NCBI RefSeq assembly: GCF_047238125.1
Contig: NZ_JBDFMH010000001.1
Coordinates: forward strand, 1,984,001 to 2,048,000
Source: JBDFMH01 sp047238125
Lineage (GTDB): Bacteria; Pseudomonadota; Alphaproteobacteria; Sphingomonadales; Sphingomonadaceae
Reading direction: 5' to 3'
Length of the DNA stretch: 64,000 nucleotides
Shown here: piece after piece, positions 48,706 to 57,986 of the stretch
How the letters are laid out: the number at the start of each line of letters is the position of its first letter
How positions within the stretch are numbered: the stretch's first letter is position 1
Position numbers and translations under genes: made by a program
Notes under the pieces: model-generated
Database searches by the model: none
What the model was told of the DNA's origin: nothing
Seen by the model: only the letters and a program-made list of their open reading frames with translations

Positions 48706-49542
48706 TTACCTCTTCTTCTTCGCGTGACGCGAACGGATGATCATCTTGTCGGTCGACTTGTTCGACCGGGTGCGCGCGCCCTTGGTCGGCTTGCCCCACG
48801 GGGTGACCGGGTGACGGCCGCCCGAGGTGCGGCCTTCACCACCGCCGTGCGGATGGTCGACCGGGTTCTTGGCGACGCCGCGGGTCAGCGGACGCTTGCC
48901 CAGCCAGCGGTTGCGGCCGGCCTTCGCCAGGTTCTGGTTGGCGTTGTCCGGGTTCGACACCGCACCGACCGTGCACATGCAATCCGCACGGATATAGCGC
49001 TGCTCGCCCGAGTTCAGGCGAACCATCACCATGCCCTTGTCGCGACCGACGATCTGCACATAGGTGCCCGCCGCACGCGCGATCTGGCCGCCCTTGCCCG
49101 GCTTCATCTCCACATTGTGGACGATGGTGCCGACCGGAGCCTGGCCGATCTCCATCGCGTTGCCCGGCTTGGTGTCGACCTTCTTGCCGGCGACGATGCT
49201 GTCGCCAACCGCCAGGCGCTGCGGCGCGATGATGTAGTTCAGCTCGCCATCCGGATACTTCACCAGCGCGATGAAGGCCGAGCGGTTCGGATCATATTCG
49301 AGATGCTCGACGGTCGCGGGCACATCCCACTTCCGGCGCTTGAAATCGATGATCCGATACTTCTGCTTGTGGCCGCCCGCGATGCCGCGCGCAGTGGCGT
49401 GGCCCATATTGTTGCGGCCGCCCGACTTGCGCTTGCCTTCGGTCAGCGCCTTGACGGGCTTGCCCTTCCACAGCGACGACTTGTCGACGAGGATCAGACC
49501 GCGGCGGGCCGGGCTCGTCGGGTTGTAATGCTTGAGCGCCAT
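48706..49542 (-). CDS. rplB: 50S ribosomal protein L2
   Basis: This 278-residue protein is needed for subunit association and peptidyl transfer. Blocks seen are MALKHYNPTSPARR, GYRIIDFKR read as KYRIIDFKRRKWD, and the conserved NPVDHPHGGGEGRTSGGRHP near the end, which contains the catalytic-region His. Start ATG at 49542. Standard S10 operon position. Confidence 0.96.
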   Translation of the reverse strand: MALKHYNPTSPARRGLILVDKSSLWKGKPVKALTEGKRKSGGRNNMGHATARGIAGGHKQKYRIIDFKRRKWDVPATVEHLEYDPNRSAFIALVKYPDGELNYIIAPQRLAVGDSIVAGKKVDTKPGNAMEIGQAPVGTIVHNVEMKPGKGGQIARAAGTYVQIVGRDKGMVMVRLNSGEQRYIRADCMCTVGAVSNPDNANQNLAKAGRNRWLGKRPLTRGVAKNPVDHPHGGGEGRTSGGRHPVTPWGKPTKGARTRSNKSTDKMIIRSRHAKKKR

Positions 49543-49547
49543 GACCC

Positions 49548-49862
49548 TCAGATCCCCGTGGTGACGTCGATCGACTGGCCATCGGCCAGCGTCACAATCG
49601 CCTTCTTGACGTCGGAACGCGTGTAGGGGCGGCCCTTCCAGCGCTTGGTCTTGCCCTTGGCGACCAGCGTATTCACGCCCGTCACGTCGACCTTGAACAG
49701 CGCCTCGACGGCGGCCTTGATCTCCGGCTTGGTGGCATCGCCCGCCACCTTGAAGACGACCGCATTATGCTCGGAGAGCAGCGTCGACTTCTCGGTGATG
49801 TGCGGCCCGAGCACCACGTCGTAATGACGGATGTCGACCGGCTTGTCCTGCTTCTTAGCCAT
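49548..49862 (-). CDS. rplW: 50S ribosomal protein L23
   Basis: This 104-residue protein at the tunnel exit is the docking site for trigger factor. Conserved are HITEKSTLLSEHNAVVF and VDVTGVNTLVAKGKTKRWKG. The ATG at 49862 overlaps the rplD stop by 8 bases. Standard S10 operon position. Confidence 0.95.
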   Translation of the reverse strand: MAKKQDKPVDIRHYDVVLGPHITEKSTLLSEHNAVVFKVAGDATKPEIKAAVEALFKVDVTGVNTLVAKGKTKRWKGRPYTRSDVKKAIVTLADGQSIDVTTGI

Positions 49863-50481
49863 TGAGGCGCGCCTCCAGCTTCTCGACGGCCGCGCGCGTC
49901 AGCACCAGCGTGTCATGCTTCAGGATATCGTAGACATTGGCGCCCATCGCGGGGAGCAGATTGATCCCCTTCAGGTTGCCCGAGGCGTGCGCGAAGCTGA
50001 TGTTCAGCGCATCGCCGTCGATCACCAGCGCCTTGGTGCCGAAGCCCAGTGCCGCCAGCTGACCGGCCAGCACCTTGGTCTTGCCTTCGGCCACGTCCAG
50101 CGCGTCGAGCACGATCAGCTCACCGGCCTTCGCCTTGGCGGACAGCGCCATCTTCAGGCCCAGTGCGCGAACCTTCTTGTTCAGCGACGGGTTGAAATCA
50201 CGGACGCGGGCGCCGTGCGCCTTGCCGCCGCCGATGAACACCGGCGCCCGGCGATCGCCGTGACGGGCGGTACCGCCGCCCTTCTGGCGACCGAGCTTCT
50301 TGCCCGAACGGGCGACATCGGCGCGCTCGCGGGTGCCGCGGGCAGTGCCGCGACGCTTTTCGAGCTGCCAGGTCACGACCCGGTGCAGGATGTCCGCACG
50401 CGGCTCCAGCCCGAAGATCGCATCGGCGAGCTCGATGTCGCCGCCGGCGTCGCCGCCGAGGGTCTTCACATCAACCTTCAT
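49855..50481 (-). CDS. rplD: 50S ribosomal protein L4
   Basis: This 208-residue protein lines the exit tunnel and, in E. coli, represses the S10 operon through the leader. The conserved loop GRQKGGGTARHGDRRAPVF is seen, with GGKAHGARVRDF. Its start is ATG at 50481. It lies 4 bases after the rplC stop. Here L4 may act on the leader structures beside rplC or rpsJ; that is inferred. Confidence 0.95.
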   Translation of the reverse strand: MKVDVKTLGGDAGGDIELADAIFGLEPRADILHRVVTWQLEKRRGTARGTRERADVARSGKKLGRQKGGGTARHGDRRAPVFIGGGKAHGARVRDFNPSLNKKVRALGLKMALSAKAKAGELIVLDALDVAEGKTKVLAGQLAALGFGTKALVIDGDALNISFAHASGNLKGINLLPAMGANVYDILKHDTLVLTRAAVEKLEARLNG

Positions 50482-50485
50482 GGGA

Positions 50486-51235
50486 TCAGCCCTCCTGGCC
50501 GTCGGTGGCGGCCGGCGCTTCGGCCGGAGCCTCGTTCACCGGGGCACTGTCGCTGCTGGCAGCCTTGCGGACCGCGCCGGGCAGCGGCGCATCGGCATGG
50601 CGATCGACCTTCACCGCGTCGCGGACGAGCAGCCAGGTGCCCTTCGCGCCGGGCACGGAGCCCTTCACGAACAGCAGGCCGCGCTCCACGTCGGTGCGCA
50701 CGATCTCGAGATTCTGCTGGGTGCGCTGGCGATCGCCCATGTGCCCGGCCATCTTCTTGTTCTTGAAGACCTTGCCCGGATCCTGGCGCTGACCGGTCGA
50801 ACCGAGCGAGCGGTGCGAGACCGACACGCCGTGCGTGGCGCGCAGACCGCCGAAGCCCCAACGCTTCATGCCGCCGGCAAAGCCCTTGCCCTGCGTGCGG
50901 CCGGAAATGTCGACCAGCTGACCCGCCACGAAATGGTCGGCGGAGATCTCCGCGCCCACGTCGAGCAGCGCATCGTCGGCAACCCGGAACTCGGCGACAT
51001 AGGCCTTAGGCTCGACCTCGGCCTTGCCATAATGGCCACGCTGCGGCTTGGCGACATTCTTCGCCTTGGCCGTGCCGGCGCCGAGCTGCAGCGCGACATA
51101 GCCGTCGCGGTCGGCGTTCTTCTGGGCGACGACCTGCACGCCTTCCAGGCTCAGGACGGTCACCGGCACGTGCCGGCCGTCGTCCTGGAACAGGCGGGTC
51201 ATCCCCATCTTCTTTGCGATCACGCCGGAGCGCAT
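50486..51235 (-). CDS. rplC: 50S ribosomal protein L3 with Ala/Glu/Pro tail
   Basis: This 249-residue protein binds near the peptidyl transferase centre. Conserved parts are MRSGVIAKKMGMTRLFQDDG, GKGFAGGMKRWGF and SHRSLGSTGQRQDPGKVFK. The last about 35 residues are an acidic/Ala/Pro tail (VNEAPAEAPAATDGQEG) beyond the usual L3 end. Start ATG at 51235 with GAGGGAAGGA upstream. Confidence 0.95.
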   Translation of the reverse strand: MRSGVIAKKMGMTRLFQDDGRHVPVTVLSLEGVQVVAQKNADRDGYVALQLGAGTAKAKNVAKPQRGHYGKAEVEPKAYVAEFRVADDALLDVGAEISADHFVAGQLVDISGRTQGKGFAGGMKRWGFGGLRATHGVSVSHRSLGSTGQRQDPGKVFKNKKMAGHMGDRQRTQQNLEIVRTDVERGLLFVKGSVPGAKGTWLLVRDAVKVDRHADAPLPGAVRKAASSDSAPVNEAPAEAPAATDGQEG

Positions 51236-51481
51236 CGTCGTGTTCCTTCCCTCAGAGGCTCCCGGAAGCCGGGAGCGTGACTACGAAAAAAGCCCCCCGT
51301 TTCCGGAGAGCTGGCCCAAATGCTATCGCGCCCCCGTCAGGGCCAGATTTCCGCTTCATTATAAAGCGAAAGACGGGGACTCGGTCGCCAGCGAGCTGGC
51401 CGGTATCCCTACTCTTCCATCGTTCAGGCCGGAGCCAAACGACAAGGCGGCGAACGATTCGTCCGCCGCGGAGCCGGCCTC
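51236..51481 (-). promoter_or_regulatory. Structured leader between rpsJ and rplC
   Basis: This 246-base gap contains, in transcription order on the minus strand, a perfect TATAAT box (51363-51358), an intrinsic terminator (51312-51286) and a perfect 8-bp hairpin GCTCCCGG/CCGGGAGC (51258-51276) just before the rplC ribosome site. No clear -35 box stands 17 bases before TATAAT. The layout fits a promoter with attenuator control for the rplC-to-adk part of the operon. L4 is the likely controller by analogy with E. coli. The role is inferred. Confidence 0.5.
51286..51312 (-). terminator. Intrinsic terminator between rpsJ and rplC
   Basis: Read on the minus strand, AGCTCTCCG pairs with CGGGGGGCT (9 bp with two G-U pairs) around a GAAA loop and runs directly into a tract of five or six T. 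It lies inside the ribosomal superoperon, so it must be leaky or regulated, not a full stop. Confidence 0.7.
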
Positions 51482-51790
51482 TTAGGCCAGTTTGATCTCG
51501 ACATCAACACCCGCGGCGAGATCGAGCTTCATCAGCGCATCGACCGTCTGCGGGGTCGGCTGCACGATATCCAGCAGCCGCTTGTAGGTGCGCACCTCGA
51601 ACTGCTCGCGCGACTTCTTGTCGATGTGCGGGCCGCGGTTCACGGTGAACTTGTTGATGTGCGTCGGGAGCGGGATCGGACCACGGATCAGAGCACCGGT
51701 GCGGCGCGCCGTGTCGGCGATGTCGCCGGTGGCCTGATCGAGCACGCGGTGATCGAAAGCCTTCAGGCGAATGCGAATATTCGAGTCCAT
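51482..51790 (-). CDS. rpsJ: 30S ribosomal protein S10 (NusE)
   Basis: This 102-residue protein is part of the small subunit and also acts in transcription antitermination as NusE. Visible are SNIRIRLKAFDHRVLDQAT and LPTHINKFTVNRGPHIDKKSREQFEVRTYKRL, the latter split here as two conserved blocks. Start ATG at 51790; earlier in-frame start at 51847 is not conserved. It lies 124 bases after the tuf stop, behind an intrinsic terminator, so it probably has its own promoter. Confidence 0.95.
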   Translation of the reverse strand: MDSNIRIRLKAFDHRVLDQATGDIADTARRTGALIRGPIPLPTHINKFTVNRGPHIDKKSREQFEVRTYKRLLDIVQPTPQTVDALMKLDLAAGVDVEIKLA

Positions 51791-51814
51791 GTCACCACCG
51801 ATGCGAAAGAGCCT

Positions 51815-51854
51815 GGGGCCATTTGGCCCCGCCATCCAGGCCCGCAAGGGGCCT
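51815..51854 (-). promoter_or_regulatory. Hairpins in the rpsJ leader
   Basis: Two stems lie between the tuf terminator and rpsJ: AGGCCC/GGGCCT (51838-51854) and GGGGCC-ATTT-GGCCCC (51815-51830). The second ends about 25 bases before the rpsJ ATG. They fit an S10-type leader, which in E. coli binds L4. Any control here is inferred. Confidence 0.45.
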
Positions 51855-51858
51855 CCAT

Positions 51859-51900
51859 AAAAAGCAAACCGCCCGACTCCCCGGAGGGAGCCGAGCGGTT
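51859..51900 (-). terminator. Strong intrinsic terminator after tuf
   Basis: On the minus strand AACCGCTCGGCTCCC pairs with GGGGAGTCGGGCGGTT over 15 base pairs with two G-U pairs, around a TCC loop, followed by TTGCTTTTT. It begins 14 bases after the tuf stop. It should separate str-operon transcription from the S10 genes, though readthrough is possible. Confidence 0.88.
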
Positions 51901-51913
51901 GGCCGGGTCTATA

Positions 51914-53104
51914 TTACTTGGAGATCGAGCTGACAACCCCCGCACCGACGGTGCGGCCGCCTTCGCGGATCGAGAAGCGCAGGCCCTCTTCCATGGCGAT
52001 CGGGGCGATCAGCTTGACGCCGAGCTGAACGTTGTCGCCGGGCATGACCATCTCGGTGCCCTCGGGAAGGACGACCTCGCCGGTCACGTCAGTCGTGCGG
52101 AAGTAGAACTGCGGACGATAGTTGGCGAAGAACGGCGTGTGACGGCCACCCTCTTCCTTCGACAGCACATACACTTCCGACTGGAAGTCGGTGTGCGGCT
52201 TGATCGAGCCCGGCTTGCACAGCACCTGGCCGCGCTCCACGTCCTCACGGCCCACGCCGCGCAGCAGCGCACCGATATTGTCGCCGGCCTGGCCCGAGTC
52301 GAGCAGCTTGCGGAACATCTCGACGCCGGTGACGACGGTCTTGCGGGTGTCGGTCAGGCCGACGATCTCGACTTCCTCGCCCACCTTGACGATGCCGGTC
52401 TCGACGCGGCCGGTGACGACCGTGCCGCGGCCCGAGATCGAGAACACGTCTTCGATCGGCATCAGGAACGGCTTGTCCAGCGGACGCTCCGGCTGCGGGA
52501 TATACTCGTCCACGGCGGCCATCAGCTTCAGCACCGCGCCGCGGCCCAGCTCCTCGTTCACGCCGTCCAGCGCGGCCTTGGCCGAACCCGGGATCACGGG
52601 GATGTCATCGCCCGGGAAGTCGTAGGACGACAGCAGCTCGCGGATCTCGAGCTCGACGAGCTCCAGGATCTCGGCGTCGTCGACCAGGTCGACCTTGTTC
52701 ATGAACACCACCAGCGCGGGCACGCCGACCTGGCGGGCGAGCAGGATGTGCTCGCGGGTCTGCGGCATCGGGCCGTCGGTGGCCGACACCACCAGGATGC
52801 CGCCGTCCATCTGCGCGGCGCCGGTGATCATGTTCTTCACATAGTCGGCGTGGCCCGGGCAATCGACGTGCGCATAGTGGCGCGCCTGCGTCTCATACTC
52901 GACGTGCGCGGTCGAGATGGTGATGCCGCGCTCGCGCTCCTCGGGGGCCTTGTCGATGTTGGCATAGTCGACGAACGTCGCGCCGCCGGTCTCGGCCAGC
53001 ACCTTCGTGATCGCCGCGGTCAGCGAGGTCTTGCCATGGTCGACGTGACCGATGGTGCCGATGTTGCAGTGCGGCTTCGTCCGCTCGAACTTAGCTTTCG
53101 CCAT
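51914..53104 (-). CDS. tuf: Elongation factor Tu
   Basis: This 396-residue GTPase delivers aminoacyl-tRNA to the ribosome. G1 is GHVDHGKT, G2 has the switch I block GITISTAHVEYET, G3 is DCPGHADYVKN and G4 is NKVDLVDD. HCNIGTIGHVDHGKTS opens the protein, and the C-terminal domain ends AGVVSSISK. Start ATG at 53104. It lies after fusA in the str operon. Only one tuf copy is visible in this window. Confidence 0.97.
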   Translation of the reverse strand: MAKAKFERTKPHCNIGTIGHVDHGKTSLTAAITKVLAETGGATFVDYANIDKAPEERERGITISTAHVEYETQARHYAHVDCPGHADYVKNMITGAAQMDGGILVVSATDGPMPQTREHILLARQVGVPALVVFMNKVDLVDDAEILELVELEIRELLSSYDFPGDDIPVIPGSAKAALDGVNEELGRGAVLKLMAAVDEYIPQPERPLDKPFLMPIEDVFSISGRGTVVTGRVETGIVKVGEEVEIVGLTDTRKTVVTGVEMFRKLLDSGQAGDNIGALLRGVGREDVERGQVLCKPGSIKPHTDFQSEVYVLSKEEGGRHTPFFANYRPQFYFRTTDVTGEVVLPEGTEMVMPGDNVQLGVKLIAPIAMEEGLRFSIREGGRTVGAGVVSSISK

Positions 53105-53179
53105 TTTTCCTACCTTCTTCTCGGATACTGAACGGACGCGCCGCCCTGTGCGGACGCGCCCTTAGCGACAAAAAACAGG

Positions 53180-55255
<2,076 letters not shown>

Positions 55256-55307
55256 GATCGTCATACTCCGCCCCTGATCTGCCGAGGCGCGCCGAACTTC
55301 AGAAAAC

Positions 55308-55395
55308 CCGTTGGGGCTGAGCTTGTCGAAGCCCTGCACCTCTTCTCGTGACGGGAAGAAGACAGGCAGCCCTTCGACAAGCTCAGGGCCAGCGG
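55308..55395. repeat. Dispersed inverted repeat (GAGCTTGTCGAAG type)
   Basis: The left arm (55308-55336) and right arm (55367-55395) share GAGCTTGTCGAAG/CTTCGACAAGCTC in opposite orientation, with a 30-base spacer. This repeat is widespread in alphaproteobacteria. It sits in the rpsG-fusA gap and would be part of the transcript. The extended fusA reading frame includes it (GFDKLSPN), which shows that the extra N-terminus is not real. Confidence 0.78.
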
Positions 55396-55441
55396 CGATG
55401 GGGATGGGAGCCCGGCTCCCACCCCCATATAGGAACGAACC

Positions 55442-55912
55442 TTACCAGCGGTAGTGCGAGAAGGCGCGGTTCGCTTCCGCCATGCGGTGCGTATCCTCGC
55501 GCTTCTTCACCGCGTTGCCGCGGTTGTTGGCGGCGTCGAGCAGCTCGCCCGACAGACGCGCCGACATCGTGTTCTCGCTGCGCGCGCGCGCAGCCGAGAT
55601 TAGCCAGCGGATCGCCAGCGCCTGCGAACGCTCGGTCCGCACCTCGACCGGCACCTGGTAAGTCGCACCGCCGACGCGGCGCGAACGGACTTCGATGCCC
55701 GGCTTGATGTTGTTGAGCGCGTCATGGAACACGCCGAGCGGCTCGCGCTTGGCGCGGGTCTCGACGGTCTCGAGCGCGGAATAGACGATGCCTTCGGCAA
55801 CCGACTTCTTCCCGTCGAGCATGACGGAATTCATGAACTTGGAGAGCACGATATCTCCGAACTTGGGATCCGGCAGGATTTCGCGCTTTTCGGGACGACG
55901 ACGACGAGCCAT
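55442..55912 (-). CDS. rpsG: 30S ribosomal protein S7
   Basis: This 156-residue protein organises the 3' domain of 16S rRNA and in E. coli represses the str operon. MARRRRPEKREILPDPKF begins it; VGGATYQVPVEVR and the C-terminus AEANRAFSHYRW are conserved. Start ATG at 55912, 61 bases after the rpsL stop. Standard str order. Confidence 0.96.
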   Translation of the reverse strand: MARRRRPEKREILPDPKFGDIVLSKFMNSVMLDGKKSVAEGIVYSALETVETRAKREPLGVFHDALNNIKPGIEVRSRRVGGATYQVPVEVRTERSQALAIRWLISAARARSENTMSARLSGELLDAANNRGNAVKKREDTHRMAEANRAFSHYRW

Positions 55913-55973
55913 CTTATTCTTCCTCTGAACTTCAGCCTTGGGGGTCGGACGCGGCGATCAGCCGCCGACCGGC

Positions 55974-56345
55974 TTACTTCGGACGCTTGGCGCCGTACTT
56001 GGAGCGGGATTGCTTGCGGTTCTTCACGCCCTGCGTGTCGAGCACGCCGCGTAGCACGTGATAGCGCACGCCGGGAAGATCGCGGACACGGCCGCCGCGG
56101 ATCAGCACCACCGAGTGCTCCTGCAGGTTGTGGCCCTCGCCCGGGATGTAGCTGATCACTTCGCGGCTGTTGGTCAGGCGGATCTTGGCCACCTTGCGCA
56201 GCGCCGAGTTCGGCTTCTTCGGGGTCGTGGTGTAGACACGGGTGCAGACGCCGCGCTTCTGCGGGTTCTGCTCCATCGCAGGGACCTTAGACTTGGCCTT
56301 CTGCGGTTCGCGACCCTTGCGGATCAGCTGGTTGATCGTCGGCAT
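55974..56345 (-). CDS. rpsL: 30S ribosomal protein S12 with Arg at position 88
   Basis: This 123-residue protein is in the decoding centre. MPTINQLIRKGREPQ starts it. Position 43 is Lys (TTPKKPNSALRK), as in streptomycin-sensitive bacteria, but position 88 is Arg: the segment is GGRVRDLPGVRYH where E. coli and M. tuberculosis have GRVKDLPGVRYH. K88R in S12 is a known streptomycin-resistance change. It is the native codon CGC (56084-56082) here. Start ATG at 56345; a longer ORF to 56357 is not conserved. First gene of the superoperon. Confidence 0.96.
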   Translation of the reverse strand: MPTINQLIRKGREPQKAKSKVPAMEQNPQKRGVCTRVYTTTPKKPNSALRKVAKIRLTNSREVISYIPGEGHNLQEHSVVLIRGGRVRDLPGVRYHVLRGVLDTQGVKNRKQSRSKYGAKRPK

Positions 56346-56633
56346 GAAGCCCTTCACCTCTTGATAGCGGTTACTTTACCGATGCCCGCAACCGCAGATT
56401 CGGGGCACCACCCCGAAAATGCACGAAGGACCCGGCGGCCATAACGGCCCCCTGGCCTTCTCACGCATCGGCAATGTTCAGCTCGCCCAACGGCGGATAC
56501 CGGCCATGCGGCCACCATCCTCCAGCCCTCGGGCGAGGCGGCGCTATAGTGGCGCGATCCCGCGCGGTCAACCGGGGCACGTGCGATCCGCTGGACCGAT
56601 GGAACCTTCCGCAACGGCCCGCATTCGGCCGAA
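56346..56633. promoter_or_regulatory. Divergent promoter region of the str operon and cytochrome gene
   Basis: The 288 bases between rpsL (minus) and the cytochrome c gene (plus) hold no gene. A stem TTCGGGG/CCCCGAA with a 5-base loop (56399-56417) lies about 55 bases ahead of rpsL and would be in its mRNA leader. No convincing -35/-10 pair was found, although this region must carry the promoter of the ribosomal superoperon. Confidence 0.45.
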
Positions 56634-57836
56634 GTGAGGCATATCTTCCCTTCGCGTCTGCGCCAATGGGTCGGCCCGCTGATCGTCGCCATACTCGCCG
56701 CCGCTATCCTGGCAATCGCGGTCGCCGCCTCCGGCCTGCTCGGCTTCGCCGCCACAACCCCCGATTCGCCGATCGTGACCCGGCTCGTCCACGGCGTGTT
56801 CAAGCGATCGGTGGCCGCGCACGCCGGCGGCACGCCCCGCCCAGCCGATCTCGATGATCCCAGCCGGTTGATGGCGGGCGCGGGCATGTTCGCGCTCAGC
56901 TGTGCGCGGTGCCATGGATCGCCCGGGATCGGCCAGAACCCGGTCGCGCTGTCGATGAGCCCGCGGCCGCAATATCTGCCGGCGGTCGTTGGCCAGTTCT
57001 CGGACGACGAGCTGTTCTGGATCGTGCGCCACGGCGTGAAGCTGAGCGCGATGCCGGCCTGGCCGGCGGCGAAGCGCAGCGACGAGATCTGGTCGGTCGT
57101 GGCATTCCTGCGCCAGCTGCCGCGGATGCCGGAAGCGCGCTATCGTCAGCTGGCCTATGGCGATCCCTTCCTGCCGCCCACATCGAAGCCGCTCGGCTTC
57201 GGCCCGATCCTGCGCGCCACACCCTACAATCTGCGCAACCGCGACGAGTGGCCCGCGGACGAGCATCGCTACACCGCGCCCGCATCAGGCCTAGACGATC
57301 TCGCCTATGCCGACGATCCGCGTCCGGCCTGCGCGCGCTGCCACGGCGCGGACGGCACGGGCCGCGCCGGCAGCCGCTATCCCAATCTCGCCATCCAGGA
57401 TCCGCGCTACCTGCGCGACTCTTTGCGGGCCTTCGCCGCCGGTCGCCGGTCGAGCGGGCCGATGCAAATCGTGGCGTCGCAGCTATCGCCTGCGCAGATC
57501 GATGCGCTTGCCGTCCATTATGGTGGCAAGGCCGCGCCCGCCCCGCTGCCGACCGTGGACGGATCGCTGGGCGCGCGCATTGCGAGCCAGGGCATCGACG
57601 CACGCGGCGTGGGCGCCTGTGCCGGCTGCCACGGGGTCGAAGGATCGTCGCCCGAACAGATGCCGCGGCTGGCGGGCCAGAACCGCCGCTATCTGATCGA
57701 TCAGATGCACTTGTTCGCGGGCGAAGGCCGGGGCCGCAGCGGCGCTACCAACCCGATGCGCGCCGAAGTGCATCGTCTGACCGAAGCGGAAATCATCGCG
57801 GTTTCCGATTATTACGCGGCCCGCCCCCCATCCTGA
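56634..57836 (+). CDS. Membrane-anchored tri-haem cytochrome c
   Basis: This 400-residue protein has one N-terminal membrane helix (VGPLIVAILAAAILAIAVAAS) and three class I cytochrome c domains, each with a haem site: CARCHG near residue 88, CARCHG near 238 and CAGCHG near 325. Axial Met candidates follow each (LSAMPAW, PMQIV, QMPRLAG). It lies in the periplasm and should carry electrons; partner oxidases are not nearby. The start is a GTG at 56634; an SD is poor. Three-domain cytochromes of this kind occur with alcohol or sulfur oxidising systems and as oxidase subunits, so its pathway is open. Confidence 0.9.
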   Translation: MRHIFPSRLRQWVGPLIVAILAAAILAIAVAASGLLGFAATTPDSPIVTRLVHGVFKRSVAAHAGGTPRPADLDDPSRLMAGAGMFALSCARCHGSPGIGQNPVALSMSPRPQYLPAVVGQFSDDELFWIVRHGVKLSAMPAWPAAKRSDEIWSVVAFLRQLPRMPEARYRQLAYGDPFLPPTSKPLGFGPILRATPYNLRNRDEWPADEHRYTAPASGLDDLAYADDPRPACARCHGADGTGRAGSRYPNLAIQDPRYLRDSLRAFAAGRRSSGPMQIVASQLSPAQIDALAVHYGGKAAPAPLPTVDGSLGARIASQGIDARGVGACAGCHGVEGSSPEQMPRLAGQNRRYLIDQMHLFAGEGRGRSGATNPMRAEVHRLTEAEIIAVSDYYAARPPS

Positions 57837-57986
57837 CCAGCTTGTGATGGCGGTCATAGTGCCGCCCGCACAGTCGGATAATTGACATCGCCAGTCAGGC
57901 GGCGGGCCCGTGTCGGTTCCTCACTAGGCCAGCCCCCGCCCGACGCTGTATTCAACAAGACGACTCATCGTCGGGGGACATGGTTC

